A stretch of 64,000 nt of DNA from Luteolibacter sp. LG18 (GTDB lineage: Bacteria > Verrucomicrobiota > Verrucomicrobiia > Verrucomicrobiales > Akkermansiaceae), in NCBI RefSeq assembly GCF_036322585.1, contig NZ_AP024600.1, positions 930,001 through 994,000 on the forward strand. Reading direction: 5' to 3'. Shown here piece after piece: positions 51,122 through 60,186 of this stretch (position 1 is the first letter of the stretch; each line of letters begins with the position of its first letter). The notes under the pieces are model-generated. The model saw nothing but the letters and a program-made list of their open reading frames with translations. It did no database searches and was not told where the DNA came from. The position numbers and the translations under genes were made by a program.

Positions 51122-54100
51122 TTACTGCGCGGCGGCGCTCACCTCGGCGGAGTCCGGGCTCTCGCTGGTGGCGCTGCGGGCGACCACCACGTAGTAGTAG
51201 GTGGTGCCGGTCGTCAGGCCGGTATCGGTGTAGGACACGGCGGTCTGATTCGTGGAGACCACCGAGTAGGGCCCGCCCGCCACCGTGGAGCGCAGGACAT
51301 CGTAGCCGGTGGCACCGGTGGGCGCGGTCCAGGCGAGCGCCACCTGGGTGGTGCCCGCGGTGGCGGTGGGTCCGGTGGGCGCGGTCATCAGGCCGAGCGG
51401 GCTGGTCGCCACCAGCGAGGCCACCTCGGTGGAGGTGAGCGCGCGGTTGTAGAGGCGGAACTCATCGATGCGACCGACGAGATACGGATCGGCGTATTGG
51501 GAGCGGCCGAGGTAGTTCTTGGTGGTCGAGCCGAGGCTGGTCGGGGTCAGCGTCATGGCGGTGTTCTGGCCGACCTGCACGCCATCGACGTAGAGCGTGC
51601 CGGTCGCGCCCGCCAGGGTGACGGCGACGTGGTGCCACCCGCCTGCCGGGAACGGCGCGGTGCCATCGATCTTCTGCTCGCCGCCACCACCCGCGGTGCT
51701 GATGGCGAAGCGCAGGTTGCCATTGGCCCCGTTCTTCGGCGTCAGAAACATGTAGACGCTGGTGCCGGTGCCGAAGTCGAACAGGCGCTGCCAGGTCGAG
51801 ACGGAGTCGAGGTTCGCCCACAGCATCACGGTGCAGCCGGTGACGCCGTTGACCACGCCGGTCGGCAGGGTCACGTGATCATCGGTGCCATCGAGGTCGA
51901 CGGTGTTGTTGCTGCGGCCCGCGCTCCACAGCGGCCCGTTGACGAGGGTGCCCTGCCAGGCATTGCCCGAGGCGTCGGCGGCGGTGAGGCCGGTGGTCTC
52001 GTCGAACTTCAGGTAAGCCCGCGGCTGGGTGAACAGGACGGATACCTCGGACGAGTTCGCGCTTTCGCCGCCGAGATTGCTGGCGGAGACGACGTAGTAG
52101 TAGGTGGTGCCATCCACGGCCGTCGTGTCCGACCAGGTGGTGGCGGTGAGGCCGGTGGTCGATTGGGTATAGGTGCCACTGCTGGTGCCGCGCTTCACGG
52201 TGTAGCTGGTGGCGCCGCTGGACGCGGTCCAGGAGAGAGCCACGGCACCGTTCCAACCGTTCAACGCCAAGCCGGTGGGCGCGGCTGGGATGGGAGGCAG
52301 GGGCAACGCGGAGAGCTGCGTGGAGACGCTTTCACCAAGCGGCGTGGTGGCGGCGATGACGTAGTAATAGGTGGTGCCATTCACCGCGCTGCCATCCGTC
52401 CACGAGGTGCCGGTGAGACCGACGGCGATCGTGGTGTAGGGGCCACCGCTGGTGGTGGAACGGCGGACCTGGTAGGAGGACGCTCCGCTGACCGCGGCCC
52501 AGGACAAGGCCACGCTGTTGTTGCCCGCGGCGGCGGCCGGTGACGATGGAGCCGGGAAGGTGCCCGCGAGCGCGGAAACCTCGGTGGCGGTGAGGGCGCG
52601 GCCGAAGATGCGGAAATCGTCCACGCGTCCATCCAGATACGGATCGTTGTACTGCGAGCGGCCAATGCGGTTCTGGGTGGTGGCCCCGAGCGAGGACGGG
52701 GTGAGCGTCATCGCGGTATTCTGGCCGACCTGCACGCCATCGACGTAGAGCGTGCCGGTGGCCCCGTTCAGCGTCACGGCCACGTGATGCCAGCCACCGG
52801 TGGTGATCGCGGCGGTGCCGTCGATCTTCTGCTCGCCGCCGCCACCGCCGGTGGAAATGGCGAAGCGCACCGTGCCGGTGTTGCCGTTCTTCGGGGTGAG
52901 GAACATGTAGGTGGTGGTGCCGGTGCCGAAATCGAACACGCGCGACCAGTTGCTCACGGTATCCAGGTTCACCCAGGTCGAGATGGAGGCGGTGGTGAGG
53001 CCATTGACGACACCGGTGGGCAGGGTCACGTGGTCGTTCGAGCCATCGAGGTCGACGGCGTTCGCGATCTTGCCGGAGGTGGACCACAGCGGACCGTTCA
53101 CCAGGGTGCCGTTCCAACCGTTGCCGGTGATGTCGGTGGCGGTGGTGCCGCTGGCTTCATCGAACTCGAGGTGGGCGGTGCCGGAGGCGGCCAGGGTGCG
53201 GACCTCGTCGGCATTCAACGCACCGCGGTAGATCCGGAAGTCATCGAGCTTCCCGTTCAGATAGGGATCCGCCCAGTTCGACTTCCCGAGGTAGTTGCCG
53301 CGGGTCTGGCCGAGCTGGAACGGCTGGTAATCGAGGCTGGTGTTCTGGCCGACGGCGACGCCGTTCACATACAGCGTGCCGGTCTTTCCGGAAACGCTGA
53401 CCGCCACATGGACCCACTGCGCGGTGGGCAGCGCGGCGGTGCCGTTGATGGTTTGGGTATTGTAGCTGTAGACCGTGTAGCTCCCGAAGGACACCACGCC
53501 GCCGCCGTTCTTGGTGGTGAGGTACATCCCGCGGCCGTTGCTGTCGCCGAAGTCGAAGATGCGGCTCCAGGTGTTGTTGGCGTTGAGGTAGACCCAGGTG
53601 GAGACGGTGAAGTCATCGAGATCGCGGACCAGCGAGGTCGGCAGCGAGACGTAGTCGTCGGTGCCGTCGAACGAGATCGCGTTGCCGGTCTTGCCGGTGG
53701 TCCAAGTTGGCCCGTTCACGAGCGTGCCGGCGTGGCTGTGGTTGGAAGCATCGGCCGCGGTGGTGCCGGTGGTTTCATCCATCTTCAGCCAGGTGTGGAG
53801 CTCGGCGCGGGACACGGCCCGGGCTTCATTCGAAACCGCGGTTTCCCCGGACGGCGTGGTGCCGGTGACGACGTAGTAATAGGTGCCGGGCGCGAGACCG
53901 CTGTCGGTGTAGGTGAGGAGGTCCGTCACACCGGTGGCAATGGTGGTGTAGGGGCCGCCGCTGGTGGTGGCTCGCTTCACGTTGTAGCTGGTGGCGTAGG
54001 CCGCGCCCCACCAGTTCAACTGGATCGAGTTCGCATCCTCCAGCGCGGCGAGGCCGCTGGGTTTCTGGCCGGTGGCGATCGGATCGCGGGAGAAGGTCAG

Positions 54101-55963
54101 CGTGCCGAAACCGAGCTGGTCGCCATTGCCGCCGTCGCCTTCCGGTTGGTTCGCGGTGACCTCGCCGCCGGTGTAGGGAGAGGCGATTCCCTTGCGGTTC
54201 ACGTAGTGGTTGTAAACCATTGCCCAGCAGGGGCGGAGAATACCGCGGGCCGCGTTCGAGACCACGCCCTGGAATTGCCAGGTGCCGCTGGTGCCGGTGC
54301 CCCATGCGTAGCCTTGGAAGGGCACGTCGTAGCCGAGGTTGTATTTCGCGACGTATTCCGACCCGGCGAGGAAGCGGTTGTTGTCGAAACCGTAGAAGTC
54401 GAGGCCCTGGTTCCACGCCATCTCACAGATCGGCCCGACGAGCGAGATGCCGAAGGTCGTGTGTCCCTGGTCGCGGCCGGATTCCTGCCACTGGCCGAGG
54501 TTTCCGGGGTGGATCTGGTAGACGAACTTCGACACCGAGCCGTTGCCCTTGCCATTGTAGAAGTAATCGACGGCTTCGTTGTAAATGTCCGTGCGATCAC
54601 AAAACACGCCGATGGAGAGCATCGAGGCCATGTTGCACAGGTCCCAGTTCGCCCAGTAGTTCGTGATCGCCGCCCCATTGTGGTTCACGAGGAAATCGTG
54701 GTTCATCGGGTAGAAGATGTTCACCAGCAGGTTCTGGAACGCGGTCACGTCCGCGGCCGCCCATCCCGGGTAGGTGCGCATGATCTCGCCCACATTCGCC
54801 CACTCGTAGCCGTAGATCCCGGAAGCGAGGAAGCGGTCCGAATTACCGGTGAGCCCGGTCATCGTGGACGACCACGCGTTGAGGAACACCACGGCCTGGT
54901 CGGCGTAGGCAGTGTCGCCCGAGACCTTCCAGCGCAACGCCAGTTGGTAGGCGCGCGCGATGTCGATGTACATCTGGGTGAAGTTCTGGCCATCCCCTCC
55001 ACGGATCACCGTTTGCAGCGGACGCGGCGCAGTGCCGAGCTGGGCACGGCCGTTGGAGGTCAAAGCCCCCCAGCCATCCGCCCACGGCTGCGCGCCCGCC
55101 GCAACCTTCGTGCGCATCCGCTCGAAATCGGCATCGGTGTGCAGCAGGCCGGGATGGACGAAGGTGCCCGGAGTGGGAGCCGTGTAGGTGGTCATGTCCA
55201 CCAGGAAGGCACGCTCGCCGGACTGGGTGGTCACGGCGTTGCTGCCGTAGCCGTTCGCGCCGGAGGTGTAGGCCGTGCCGCCCGCGTAGGGATTGCCGCC
55301 GCTCGCCGCGCCGCGGATGCCGAGCATTTCGAAGTAATCGCCGGTGGTGCCGAAGTCGAAACCGTAAACCGTGTTCGGCGCGAGCACGATGGGCGCACCG
55401 AGGGTGAAGGTGAGATAGGTGCCCGGGCCGTTGGCAGTGCCGCCCTGGCCGGGATTGCCGCTGCCCCCGCAGGCCGCGGTTTCCTGGGTGAAGGGCACGA
55501 ACACCGAACCATCGATGCGGCCGACGCGCAGCCGCAGCGCGGTGTTGGTGTCATTGAGATCGTAGCCGCCGATGTTGGAACCGGAGGCGGTGTTGTTGGT
55601 GTAGCCCTGCATCCGCACGGTGACGGAGGTCAGCAGGTAGCCACCGGCATTCGAGCCGGTGGTGAAGGTCTGGCCCTGGACGGGACGGTTTCCGGCGACG
55701 TAGGTGGTGCCGTCGTTGGTGGCGCCATTGTCGGAGCCGCCGTTGGCGTTCACGCCGGAGCCGCCGACGTTGTCGGCATCGAAGGTGGCGCCGGTCCAAC
55801 TGCTGATGGCGGCGGCCCCGCCGGTGGGCGCGGAAGTGCCGAAGGTCAGCGTGCCCGCCTGTGAGGCGGCACTGGAGGCGAGGATCAGTCCGAACGCGAG
55901 AAGGCGTGGACACGAGGATGCGGAACGCGCCAGGACGGACCTGGCACTACGAGGTGGGTGCAT
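51122..55963 (-). CDS. Giant secreted alginate-lyase-like protein with FN3 and LamG repeats
   Basis: 1613 residues from ATG 55963, signal peptide ending near SAASQAG. Residues about 35-265 are a beta domain of unknown type. About 270-625 resemble the alginate lyase (PF05426/PL5-like) alpha-barrel: HPGLLHTDADFERMRTKV, YWANWDLCNMASMLSIG (about 435) and ESGRDQGHTTFGI (about 496), the last two at the usual active-site positions. Then FN3 (about 630-715), LamG (720-920), LamG (928-1134), FN3 x2 (1138-1315), LamG (1318-1517), FN3 to the C-terminus. LamG 2 and 3 are almost identical in stretches. It probably degrades polyuronate at the surface or outside the cell. No anchor is visible. Confidence 0.82.
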   Translation of the reverse strand: MHPPRSARSVLARSASSCPRLLAFGLILASSAASQAGTLTFGTSAPTGGAAAISSWTGATFDADNVGGSGVNANGGSDNGATNDGTTYVAGNRPVQGQTFTTGSNAGGYLLTSVTVRMQGYTNNTASGSNIGGYDLNDTNTALRLRVGRIDGSVFVPFTQETAACGGSGNPGQGGTANGPGTYLTFTLGAPIVLAPNTVYGFDFGTTGDYFEMLGIRGAASGGNPYAGGTAYTSGANGYGSNAVTTQSGERAFLVDMTTYTAPTPGTFVHPGLLHTDADFERMRTKVAAGAQPWADGWGALTSNGRAQLGTAPRPLQTVIRGGDGQNFTQMYIDIARAYQLALRWKVSGDTAYADQAVVFLNAWSSTMTGLTGNSDRFLASGIYGYEWANVGEIMRTYPGWAAADVTAFQNLLVNIFYPMNHDFLVNHNGAAITNYWANWDLCNMASMLSIGVFCDRTDIYNEAVDYFYNGKGNGSVSKFVYQIHPGNLGQWQESGRDQGHTTFGISLVGPICEMAWNQGLDFYGFDNNRFLAGSEYVAKYNLGYDVPFQGYAWGTGTSGTWQFQGVVSNAARGILRPCWAMVYNHYVNRKGIASPYTGGEVTANQPEGDGGNGDQLGFGTLTFSRDPIATGQKPSGLAALEDANSIQLNWWGAAYATSYNVKRATTSGGPYTTIATGVTDLLTYTDSGLAPGTYYYVVTGTTPSGETAVSNEARAVSRAELHTWLKMDETTGTTAADASNHSHAGTLVNGPTWTTGKTGNAISFDGTDDYVSLPTSLVRDLDDFTVSTWVYLNANNTWSRIFDFGDSNGRGMYLTTKNGGGVVSFGSYTVYSYNTQTINGTAALPTAQWVHVAVSVSGKTGTLYVNGVAVGQNTSLDYQPFQLGQTRGNYLGKSNWADPYLNGKLDDFRIYRGALNADEVRTLAASGTAHLEFDEASGTTATDITGNGWNGTLVNGPLWSTSGKIANAVDLDGSNDHVTLPTGVVNGLTTASISTWVNLDTVSNWSRVFDFGTGTTTYMFLTPKNGNTGTVRFAISTGGGGGEQKIDGTAAITTGGWHHVAVTLNGATGTLYVDGVQVGQNTAMTLTPSSLGATTQNRIGRSQYNDPYLDGRVDDFRIFGRALTATEVSALAGTFPAPSSPAAAAGNNSVALSWAAVSGASSYQVRRSTTSGGPYTTIAVGLTGTSWTDGSAVNGTTYYYVIAATTPLGESVSTQLSALPLPPIPAAPTGLALNGWNGAVALSWTASSGATSYTVKRGTSSGTYTQSTTGLTATTWSDTTAVDGTTYYYVVSASNLGGESANSSEVSVLFTQPRAYLKFDETTGLTAADASGNAWQGTLVNGPLWSAGRSNNTVDLDGTDDHVTLPTGVVNGVTGCTVMLWANLDSVSTWQRLFDFGTGTSVYMFLTPKNGANGNLRFAISTAGGGGEQKIDGTAPFPAGGWHHVAVTLAGATGTLYVDGVQVGQNTAMTLTPTSLGSTTKNYLGRSQYADPYLVGRIDEFRLYNRALTSTEVASLVATSPLGLMTAPTGPTATAGTTQVALAWTAPTGATGYDVLRSTVAGGPYSVVSTNQTAVSYTDTGLTTGTTYYYVVVARSATSESPDSAEVSAAAQ

Positions 55964-55995
55964 GGGATTTTGGTTTTGGGATTTTTCAACAGAGA

Positions 55996-56051
55996 CCCCG
56001 CGTGGCACGCGGGGCTCCGGAGCGCGGAAGACACCGCCGGTGATCCGGCGG
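55996..56051. repeat. Two strong GC hairpins in tandem
   Basis: CCCCGCGT-GGC-ACGCGGGG (55996-56014) and CCGCCGG-TGAT-CCGGCGG (56034-56051) lie in the presumed 5' leader of the 1613-residue gene, 33 and 71 bp upstream of its ATG. They are REP-like in appearance; as RNA they would form a highly structured leader. Confidence 0.6.
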
Positions 56052-56206
56052 CTCGATGGCCGTGGGTGGCCTCACAAATGGAACGGAAACCCAGTAAACA
56101 TCGGAGGGGGTAGAGGATCGTCGAAGCTCCCACAACGCGCGCGCCGCTGATGCGGATCAACCCGCCGCCTCGACAGCCCGCTCCGCATCTGCTCCTCTGA
56201 TATTCG

Positions 56207-56647
56207 ATGAAACGGATCGACCCGCCCCTCGTCATCGCGAAGCCCTGCTCCGTGGACTGGAACACCATGACCGGCGACGAGCGGAAACGGTTCTGCGACC
56301 AGTGCGGCAAACACGTCTTCAACCTCTCCGCGATGACCGAAGGCGAGGCCAAGGCGTTCGCGGAGGAAACGCAGGGCCGCGAGTGCATCGCCTACGTCGG
56401 GGCCGACGGCGGCACGATCCATTCCCCCGGCCACTTCGAACGCAAGCTCCTGTGGCTCTCCGCCCGCCTGCCGCGAATCGCGGCGGTACTGGCCCTGTTC
56501 CTACCGGCGACGCTGGTCTCCTGCATGGGCCGCGCGGTGGCCGGAAAGGTGGCTCCGCCGCCGGAGCCGAAACACAAGAGCGAGATCCAGCGGGTGGTGC
56601 CAGGAATGCCCGCTGCGCCGCCAGACAAGAAGACCGACATCCGATAA
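56207..56647 (+). CDS. Small protein with CxxC zinc-like motif and C-terminal membrane helix
   Basis: 146 residues. The N-terminal part PCSVDWNTMTGDERKRFCDQ followed by CGKHVFNLSAMTEGEAKA is a recognisable conserved module (CxxxW...RFCxxCxxxVxNLSxMT) that probably binds a metal ion through three Cys. A hydrophobic segment at about residues 90-110 (IAAVLALFLPATLVSC) is membrane-spanning or a misplaced lipobox. The C-terminus is a short charged tail. The module is common in Bacteroidota and Verrucomicrobiota, function unknown. Confidence 0.75.
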   Translation: MKRIDPPLVIAKPCSVDWNTMTGDERKRFCDQCGKHVFNLSAMTEGEAKAFAEETQGRECIAYVGADGGTIHSPGHFERKLLWLSARLPRIAAVLALFLPATLVSCMGRAVAGKVAPPPEPKHKSEIQRVVPGMPAAPPDKKTDIR

Positions 56648-56691
56648 GACAGACGCATTGACAGCCTCGCCCCCGCGGAGGATGCAGCCCC

Positions 56692-57234
56692 ATGCACGCG
56701 CGCACCAAGCTGAAGATCGGCATCGCCTTCATCCTGGGCAGCAACCTGCTCTTCCTCACCCACGGCTGGATCTACTGGATGCCGTGGTCGGCGGCGGTGA
56801 AGGCCACGCTTTTCACCATCTTCTTCTTCACGCCGGAGGTCGGCACGCTGATCGGCGCGGCGGTGATGGGGAAAGAGAACTACGAGATGTTCCGGAAGAA
56901 GGCGGCGGTGATCATCCGCAAGATCCGGCCCGCGGGCAACGTGAGCCTCACCCGCCACTATGTCGGGCTCGGCATGTTCCTGCTGCCGCTGGTGCCCGCC
57001 TACCTGCAGGCCTTCAAGCCGGAGTGGCTGCCGGACAGCACGCCGCTGCGCTGGCAGGCAATGATCGCCGCGCACCTCATCTGCATCGGCGGGCTCTTCG
57101 TCCTCGGCGGGGACTTCTGGGACAAGCTGTATGCCCTCTTCGCATGGAAGGCGCGGGCGATGCCCGATCCGCTTCCGGAAGAGCCGGAGCGTCCCCTGCC
57201 CTCGTCCGCCGGAGCCGACGAAGGCGGGGAGTAA
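56692..57234 (+). CDS. Integral membrane protein, unknown function
   Basis: 180 residues, about four helices (IGIAFILGSNLLFLTHGWIY, ATLFTIFFFTPEVGTLIGAA, LGMFLLPLVPAYLQAF, IAAHLICIGGLFVLGGDFWD). The segment MGKENYEMFRKKA after helix 2 is typical of a widespread uncharacterised family that is sometimes fused to transporters. A Pro/Glu-rich tail follows. No catalytic motif visible. Converges with the ester-cyclase-like gene at 57241. Confidence 0.7.
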   Translation: MHARTKLKIGIAFILGSNLLFLTHGWIYWMPWSAAVKATLFTIFFFTPEVGTLIGAAVMGKENYEMFRKKAAVIIRKIRPAGNVSLTRHYVGLGMFLLPLVPAYLQAFKPEWLPDSTPLRWQAMIAAHLICIGGLFVLGGDFWDKLYALFAWKARAMPDPLPEEPERPLPSSAGADEGGE

Positions 57235-57240
57235 AACAAC

Positions 57241-57660
57241 TCAACGCACCAGAGCGGCCTGGGCGAGTTGCTGGATGAGTGCCCCTTGGTTCCAGGAGTC
57301 CCAGCCTTCACAGATCTGGCCATTGTCATCGAAGGTCATCCAGGTCATGCCGCTGAAGGAGACTTCCGCCTCCGTCGCGGGCACGCCGAGGTTGTTTCCG
57401 ATGTGGGTGCCATGGGCCGTCCAGCGGACCACGACGTGATCCCCTTCCTCGATCGCATGATCGACCTCGACCCGGATGTCCGGGAAGGCCTCGAGAATAC
57501 CCGCCACGAAATGGTGCATGCTCTCCACGTCGTGGGTCTCCATCCCTTCATGGTGCCCCACGCCATTCGGAGCGAAAAGCTCGTCGATGACGTCGAACTG
57601 CCTTTGGTTCCAGATGCCTTCCATCCAGCGGAAGGCTTTTTCACGGTTGGTCTCGCTCAT
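57241..57660 (-). CDS. SnoaL-like / ester cyclase family protein
   Basis: 139 residues in the SnoaL-like alpha+beta barrel: KAFRWMEGIWNQRQFDVIDE, APNGVGHHEGMETHDVES, FPDIRVEVDHAIEEGDHVVV, WTAHGTHIGNNLGVPATEAE, FDDNGQICEGWDSWNQGAL. Members bind small hydrophobic molecules and some are polyketide cyclases; for single genes like this one the substrate is unknown. Its start overlaps the stop of the upstream 57657-58265 gene by 4 bp (ATGA), so the two are coupled. Confidence 0.87.
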   Translation of the reverse strand: MSETNREKAFRWMEGIWNQRQFDVIDELFAPNGVGHHEGMETHDVESMHHFVAGILEAFPDIRVEVDHAIEEGDHVVVRWTAHGTHIGNNLGVPATEAEVSFSGMTWMTFDDNGQICEGWDSWNQGALIQQLAQAALVR

Positions 57661-58265
57661 GGTTTTGCGGGTGGGGTTTTCTCAAGGGGGAAAATGACAC
57701 TGATTTCCGTGGCCGTCACCTTGGCTTCGCGGAGTTTCTTGTCAGTGGAGGAAAGGGAGCGGTCGCCGATCAGGGACTTGTCGAGCTCCTTGTCGCCGTG
57801 GTTGAAGCGGACGGACACCTTTCCCGCCAGCTTGCCGCCGGTGAAGTCGGCGTAGCCGCCGTAGTCCCAATCGAAGCCGGAAACCTTGTAGGGCTTGCCG
57901 TTGACCTTCTCGACCTGTTCGACGGTCATGCCCCTGGCGAGGCCGTCCGGGAACTTCCAGCCCTTGCCCACGATGCGGACCTCGACGATCTCTTTCTCGT
58001 CGCCCTCGGGATTGAAGACGACCTGGATCTCACGGTCGGTTCCCTTGAAGACAATCGCGCCCGGGATCGTCTCGCCCTCGGCGCCCGGGAGATCCACCGA
58101 CTTGAACTTGTCCGCGCCCAACAGGGTCTTCAGGCCAAAGAGGGTCATGCCCTTCTCGATCGGGCCGACGCGCTCGCCCGGCACCACGGTGGCATCGGTG
58201 AGCGGGATCTCCGCGGCGTGCAGCGCGGCACAGCCGGCGAAGGCAAGGAACAGGCGTCTCAGCAT
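57657..58265 (-). CDS. Secreted protein of unknown function
   Basis: 202 residues from ATG 58265 (MLRRLFLAFAGCAALHAAEI, a signal peptide); ATG 58295 would add ten residues. The body contains TDATVVPGERVGPIEKGMTL (a conserved VGPIxxGMTxxxL motif seen in many small secreted proteins), GKGWKFPDGLARGMTVEQVE, and DYGGYADFTGGKLAGKVSVR. The GMT repeat suggests two copies of a small alpha/beta unit. A GTTAGG box precedes the ATG. Coupled by ATGA overlap to the ester cyclase gene. Confidence 0.7.
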   Translation of the reverse strand: MLRRLFLAFAGCAALHAAEIPLTDATVVPGERVGPIEKGMTLFGLKTLLGADKFKSVDLPGAEGETIPGAIVFKGTDREIQVVFNPEGDEKEIVEVRIVGKGWKFPDGLARGMTVEQVEKVNGKPYKVSGFDWDYGGYADFTGGKLAGKVSVRFNHGDKELDKSLIGDRSLSSTDKKLREAKVTATEISVIFPLEKTPPAKP

Positions 58266-58316
58266 GCCTAACAATGAAGCAGGCCGCCGGAGCAAATCAA
58301 GTGCCCGTGTATCCCG

Positions 58317-59024
58317 TCAGGCGCCCAGATAGGCCTCCTGGACCTGTGGATTCACCTTCAGTTCGGCGGACGGCCCTTCGAGCAGGATCTTGCCGGTTTC
58401 CAGCACGTAGGCGTAGCTGGAGACATCGAGGGCGAGATTCGCGTTCTGCTCGACGAGGAGGATGGTCAGCCCCTGCTCGCGGTTGATCTCCACGATGCGC
58501 TCGAAAATCGTCTTCACCAGCAGCGGTGCGATGCCGAGCGAGGGCTCGTCCAGCATCAGGAAGCGCGGCTTCGAGAGCATGGCTCGGCCGATGGCGAGCA
58601 TCTGCTGCTCGCCGCCGGAAAGCGTGCCGGCCGCCTGGCTCTCACGCTCCTTGAGGCGCGGGAAAAGCCCGAAGACATACTCGGTCTGCTCGGCGATCCA
58701 CTTCCGGTCTTTCTGGAGGTAGGCCCCCATCTTGAGGTTCTCCCGGACGGTGAGGTTGGCGAAGACCATGCGGCCCTCCGGCACGTGGCAAAGGCCGCGG
58801 GACACGATCTTGTTCGCGGGCATGCGGGCGATGTCGTGGCCATCGTAGCGGATCACCCCGGCGGTCGGTTTCACCAGCCCGGACAGGGCGCGCAGCGTGG
58901 TCGATTTTCCCGCGCCATTCGCGCCGATGAGCGTGACGATGCTGCCCGGCGGCACTTTGAGCGAGACGCCGTGGAGCGCCTTGATCGCACCGTAGGAGAC
59001 GTGGAGGTTTTCGACTTCGAGCAT
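58317..59024 (-). CDS. livF: Branched-chain amino acid ABC transporter ATPase LivF
   Basis: 235 residues from ATG 59024 (MLEVENLHVSYGAIKALHGV). Walker A GANGAGKST (about 35-43), signature LSGGEQQMLAIGRAM, Walker B LMLDEPSLGIAPLLVKTIFE (LivF-typical GLAP), and H-loop VEQNANLALDVSSYAYVLE. It energises uptake of Leu/Ile/Val or similar substrates with LivG, LivH, LivM and LivJ. Last gene of the operon; separated from livG by the inserted four-helix gene. Confidence 0.94.
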   Translation of the reverse strand: MLEVENLHVSYGAIKALHGVSLKVPPGSIVTLIGANGAGKSTTLRALSGLVKPTAGVIRYDGHDIARMPANKIVSRGLCHVPEGRMVFANLTVRENLKMGAYLQKDRKWIAEQTEYVFGLFPRLKERESQAAGTLSGGEQQMLAIGRAMLSKPRFLMLDEPSLGIAPLLVKTIFERIVEINREQGLTILLVEQNANLALDVSSYAYVLETGKILLEGPSAELKVNPQVQEAYLGA

Positions 59025-59047
59025 CGGGAAGGGATCAAATAGGGTGG

Positions 59048-59401
59048 TCAGCCGTCGGACTCCGGCGGCAGGGAACGGTGGAGGCCACCGAGCATGCGGC
59101 CCTGCTCCCACGCCATCATGCACAATGCCTCGAACTGCTCGTCCGGCAGGAACCCGAGGCCGCGGCCCGCCTCGATCTGACAGACGACGTCCGGCAGCGC
59201 GGCGCTGGCGATCTCGACGAAGCGCGCGAACTCGCGGCGCGACCCGCAGGCAGCGCCCTCCGCGATGCTGGAGGAAATGGAAACGACCCTCCGGCGGATC
59301 CTCTGGCGGCGCTCCGCCGGATAACCCGTCGTCAGGGCATAGACGGTCTCCGCGAACGCGATCGTCTTTTGCCAGATCTCCAGTTTTTCAGCTCCGGTCA
59401 T
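59048..59401 (-). CDS. Four-helix-bundle protein (S23/IVS type)
   Basis: 117 residues from ATG 59401. MTGAEKLEIWQKTIAFAETV, then YALTTGYPAERRQRIRRRVV, SISSSIAEGAACGSRREFAR and FVEIASAALPDVVCQIEAGR are the four helices and conserved EG..R/F motifs of the family first found in 23S rRNA intervening sequences. The same fold is used by the Avd accessory protein of diversity-generating retroelements. It lies between livG (11 bp) and livF (23 bp) where the operon normally has no gene, so it is an insertion kept in frame with transcription. A truncated relative lies at 62051-62113. Function unknown. Confidence 0.85.
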   Translation of the reverse strand: MTGAEKLEIWQKTIAFAETVYALTTGYPAERRQRIRRRVVSISSSIAEGAACGSRREFARFVEIASAALPDVVCQIEAGRGLGFLPDEQFEALCMMAWEQGRMLGGLHRSLPPESDG

Positions 59402-59412
59402 GAGGGTGGATG

Positions 59413-60186
59413 TCAGACGGCGGCGGCCCCGAGGTAGGCCTCGATGACCTTCGGGTGGCATTGGATTTCCTTCGGCGTGCCTTCGGCGATCTTGCGGCCG
59501 TATTCCAGCACGGCGATGCGTTCGCAAATGCCCATCACCACCTTCATGTCATGCTCCACCAGGAGCACGGCGAGGTGGTAGCGCTCCTTGATGAAGCGGA
59601 TCAGGTGCATGAGGTCGTCCTTTTCGGACGGGTTCATGCCCGCGGCGGGTTCATCGAGCAGCAGCAGCTTCGGGCGGGTGGCGAGCGCGCGGACGATTTC
59701 CAGGCGGCGCTGGTCGCCGTAGGGCAGCGACTTCGCCTCCTCATCGCGCATGCCCGCGAGACCGAAGATCTCCAGCAGCTCAAGGGCATGGCGCTCGGTC
59801 TCGGCCTCGGAGGCCTTCCACGCCTTGCCACGCCACAGCGCGCCGAGGTAACCCTGCTTGTTGTGGAGGCGGGCGGCGACGCGGATGTTGTCGAGCACGC
59901 TGAGCGAACCAAACAGGCGGATGTTCTGGAAGGTGCGGGCGATGCCCATCGCGGCGAGCTTGCTCGGCTTGATGCCACGGGTGCACTTGCCGCCGAAGCG
60001 GATGCTGCCCGACGTCGGCTGGTAGACGCCGGTGATCATGTTGAACGCCGTGGTCTTGCCCGCGCCATTCGGCCCGATGAGCCCGACGAGTTCGCCTTCG
60101 CCCACGGTGGTCGTGAGTTCCTTCACGGCCGTGAGACCGCCGAACTTGATGGTGACGTTTTCGAGTTCGAGAAGCGGGGAACTCAT
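59413..60186 (-). CDS. livG: Branched-chain amino acid ABC transporter ATPase LivG
   Basis: 257 residues from ATG 60186. Walker A GPNGAGKTTAFNMITG (about 39-54), RTFQNIRLFGSLSVLDNI (LivG-typical), signature LPYGDQRRLEIVRAL, Walker B LLLLDEPAAGMNPSEKDDL, H-loop VEHDMKVVMGICERIAVLEY. Start overlaps the livM stop by 4 bp (ATGA). Followed by the inserted four-helix gene. Confidence 0.95.
   Translation of the reverse strand: MSSPLLELENVTIKFGGLTAVKELTTTVGEGELVGLIGPNGAGKTTAFNMITGVYQPTSGSIRFGGKCTRGIKPSKLAAMGIARTFQNIRLFGSLSVLDNIRVAARLHNKQGYLGALWRGKAWKASEAETERHALELLEIFGLAGMRDEEAKSLPYGDQRRLEIVRALATRPKLLLLDEPAAGMNPSEKDDLMHLIRFIKERYHLAVLLVEHDMKVVMGICERIAVLEYGRKIAEGTPKEIQCHPKVIEAYLGAAAV

Noticed and set aside
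52784..55864. 1026-codon plus-strand frame opposite the alginate-lyase-like gene
   Set aside because: Composition (Gly/Val/Arg/Glu-rich, no domain) is the expected antisense shadow of a Ser/Thr/Gly-rich secreted protein.
21721..58274. CTAAC/GTTAG pentamer just upstream of several starts (21721, 29016, 32492, 39764, 50854, 58266) as a common promoter element
   Set aside because: Spacing to the start codon varies from 1 to 17 bp and only two cases have a properly spaced -35; in GC-rich DNA such stop-containing AT motifs are naturally confined to intergenic DNA.
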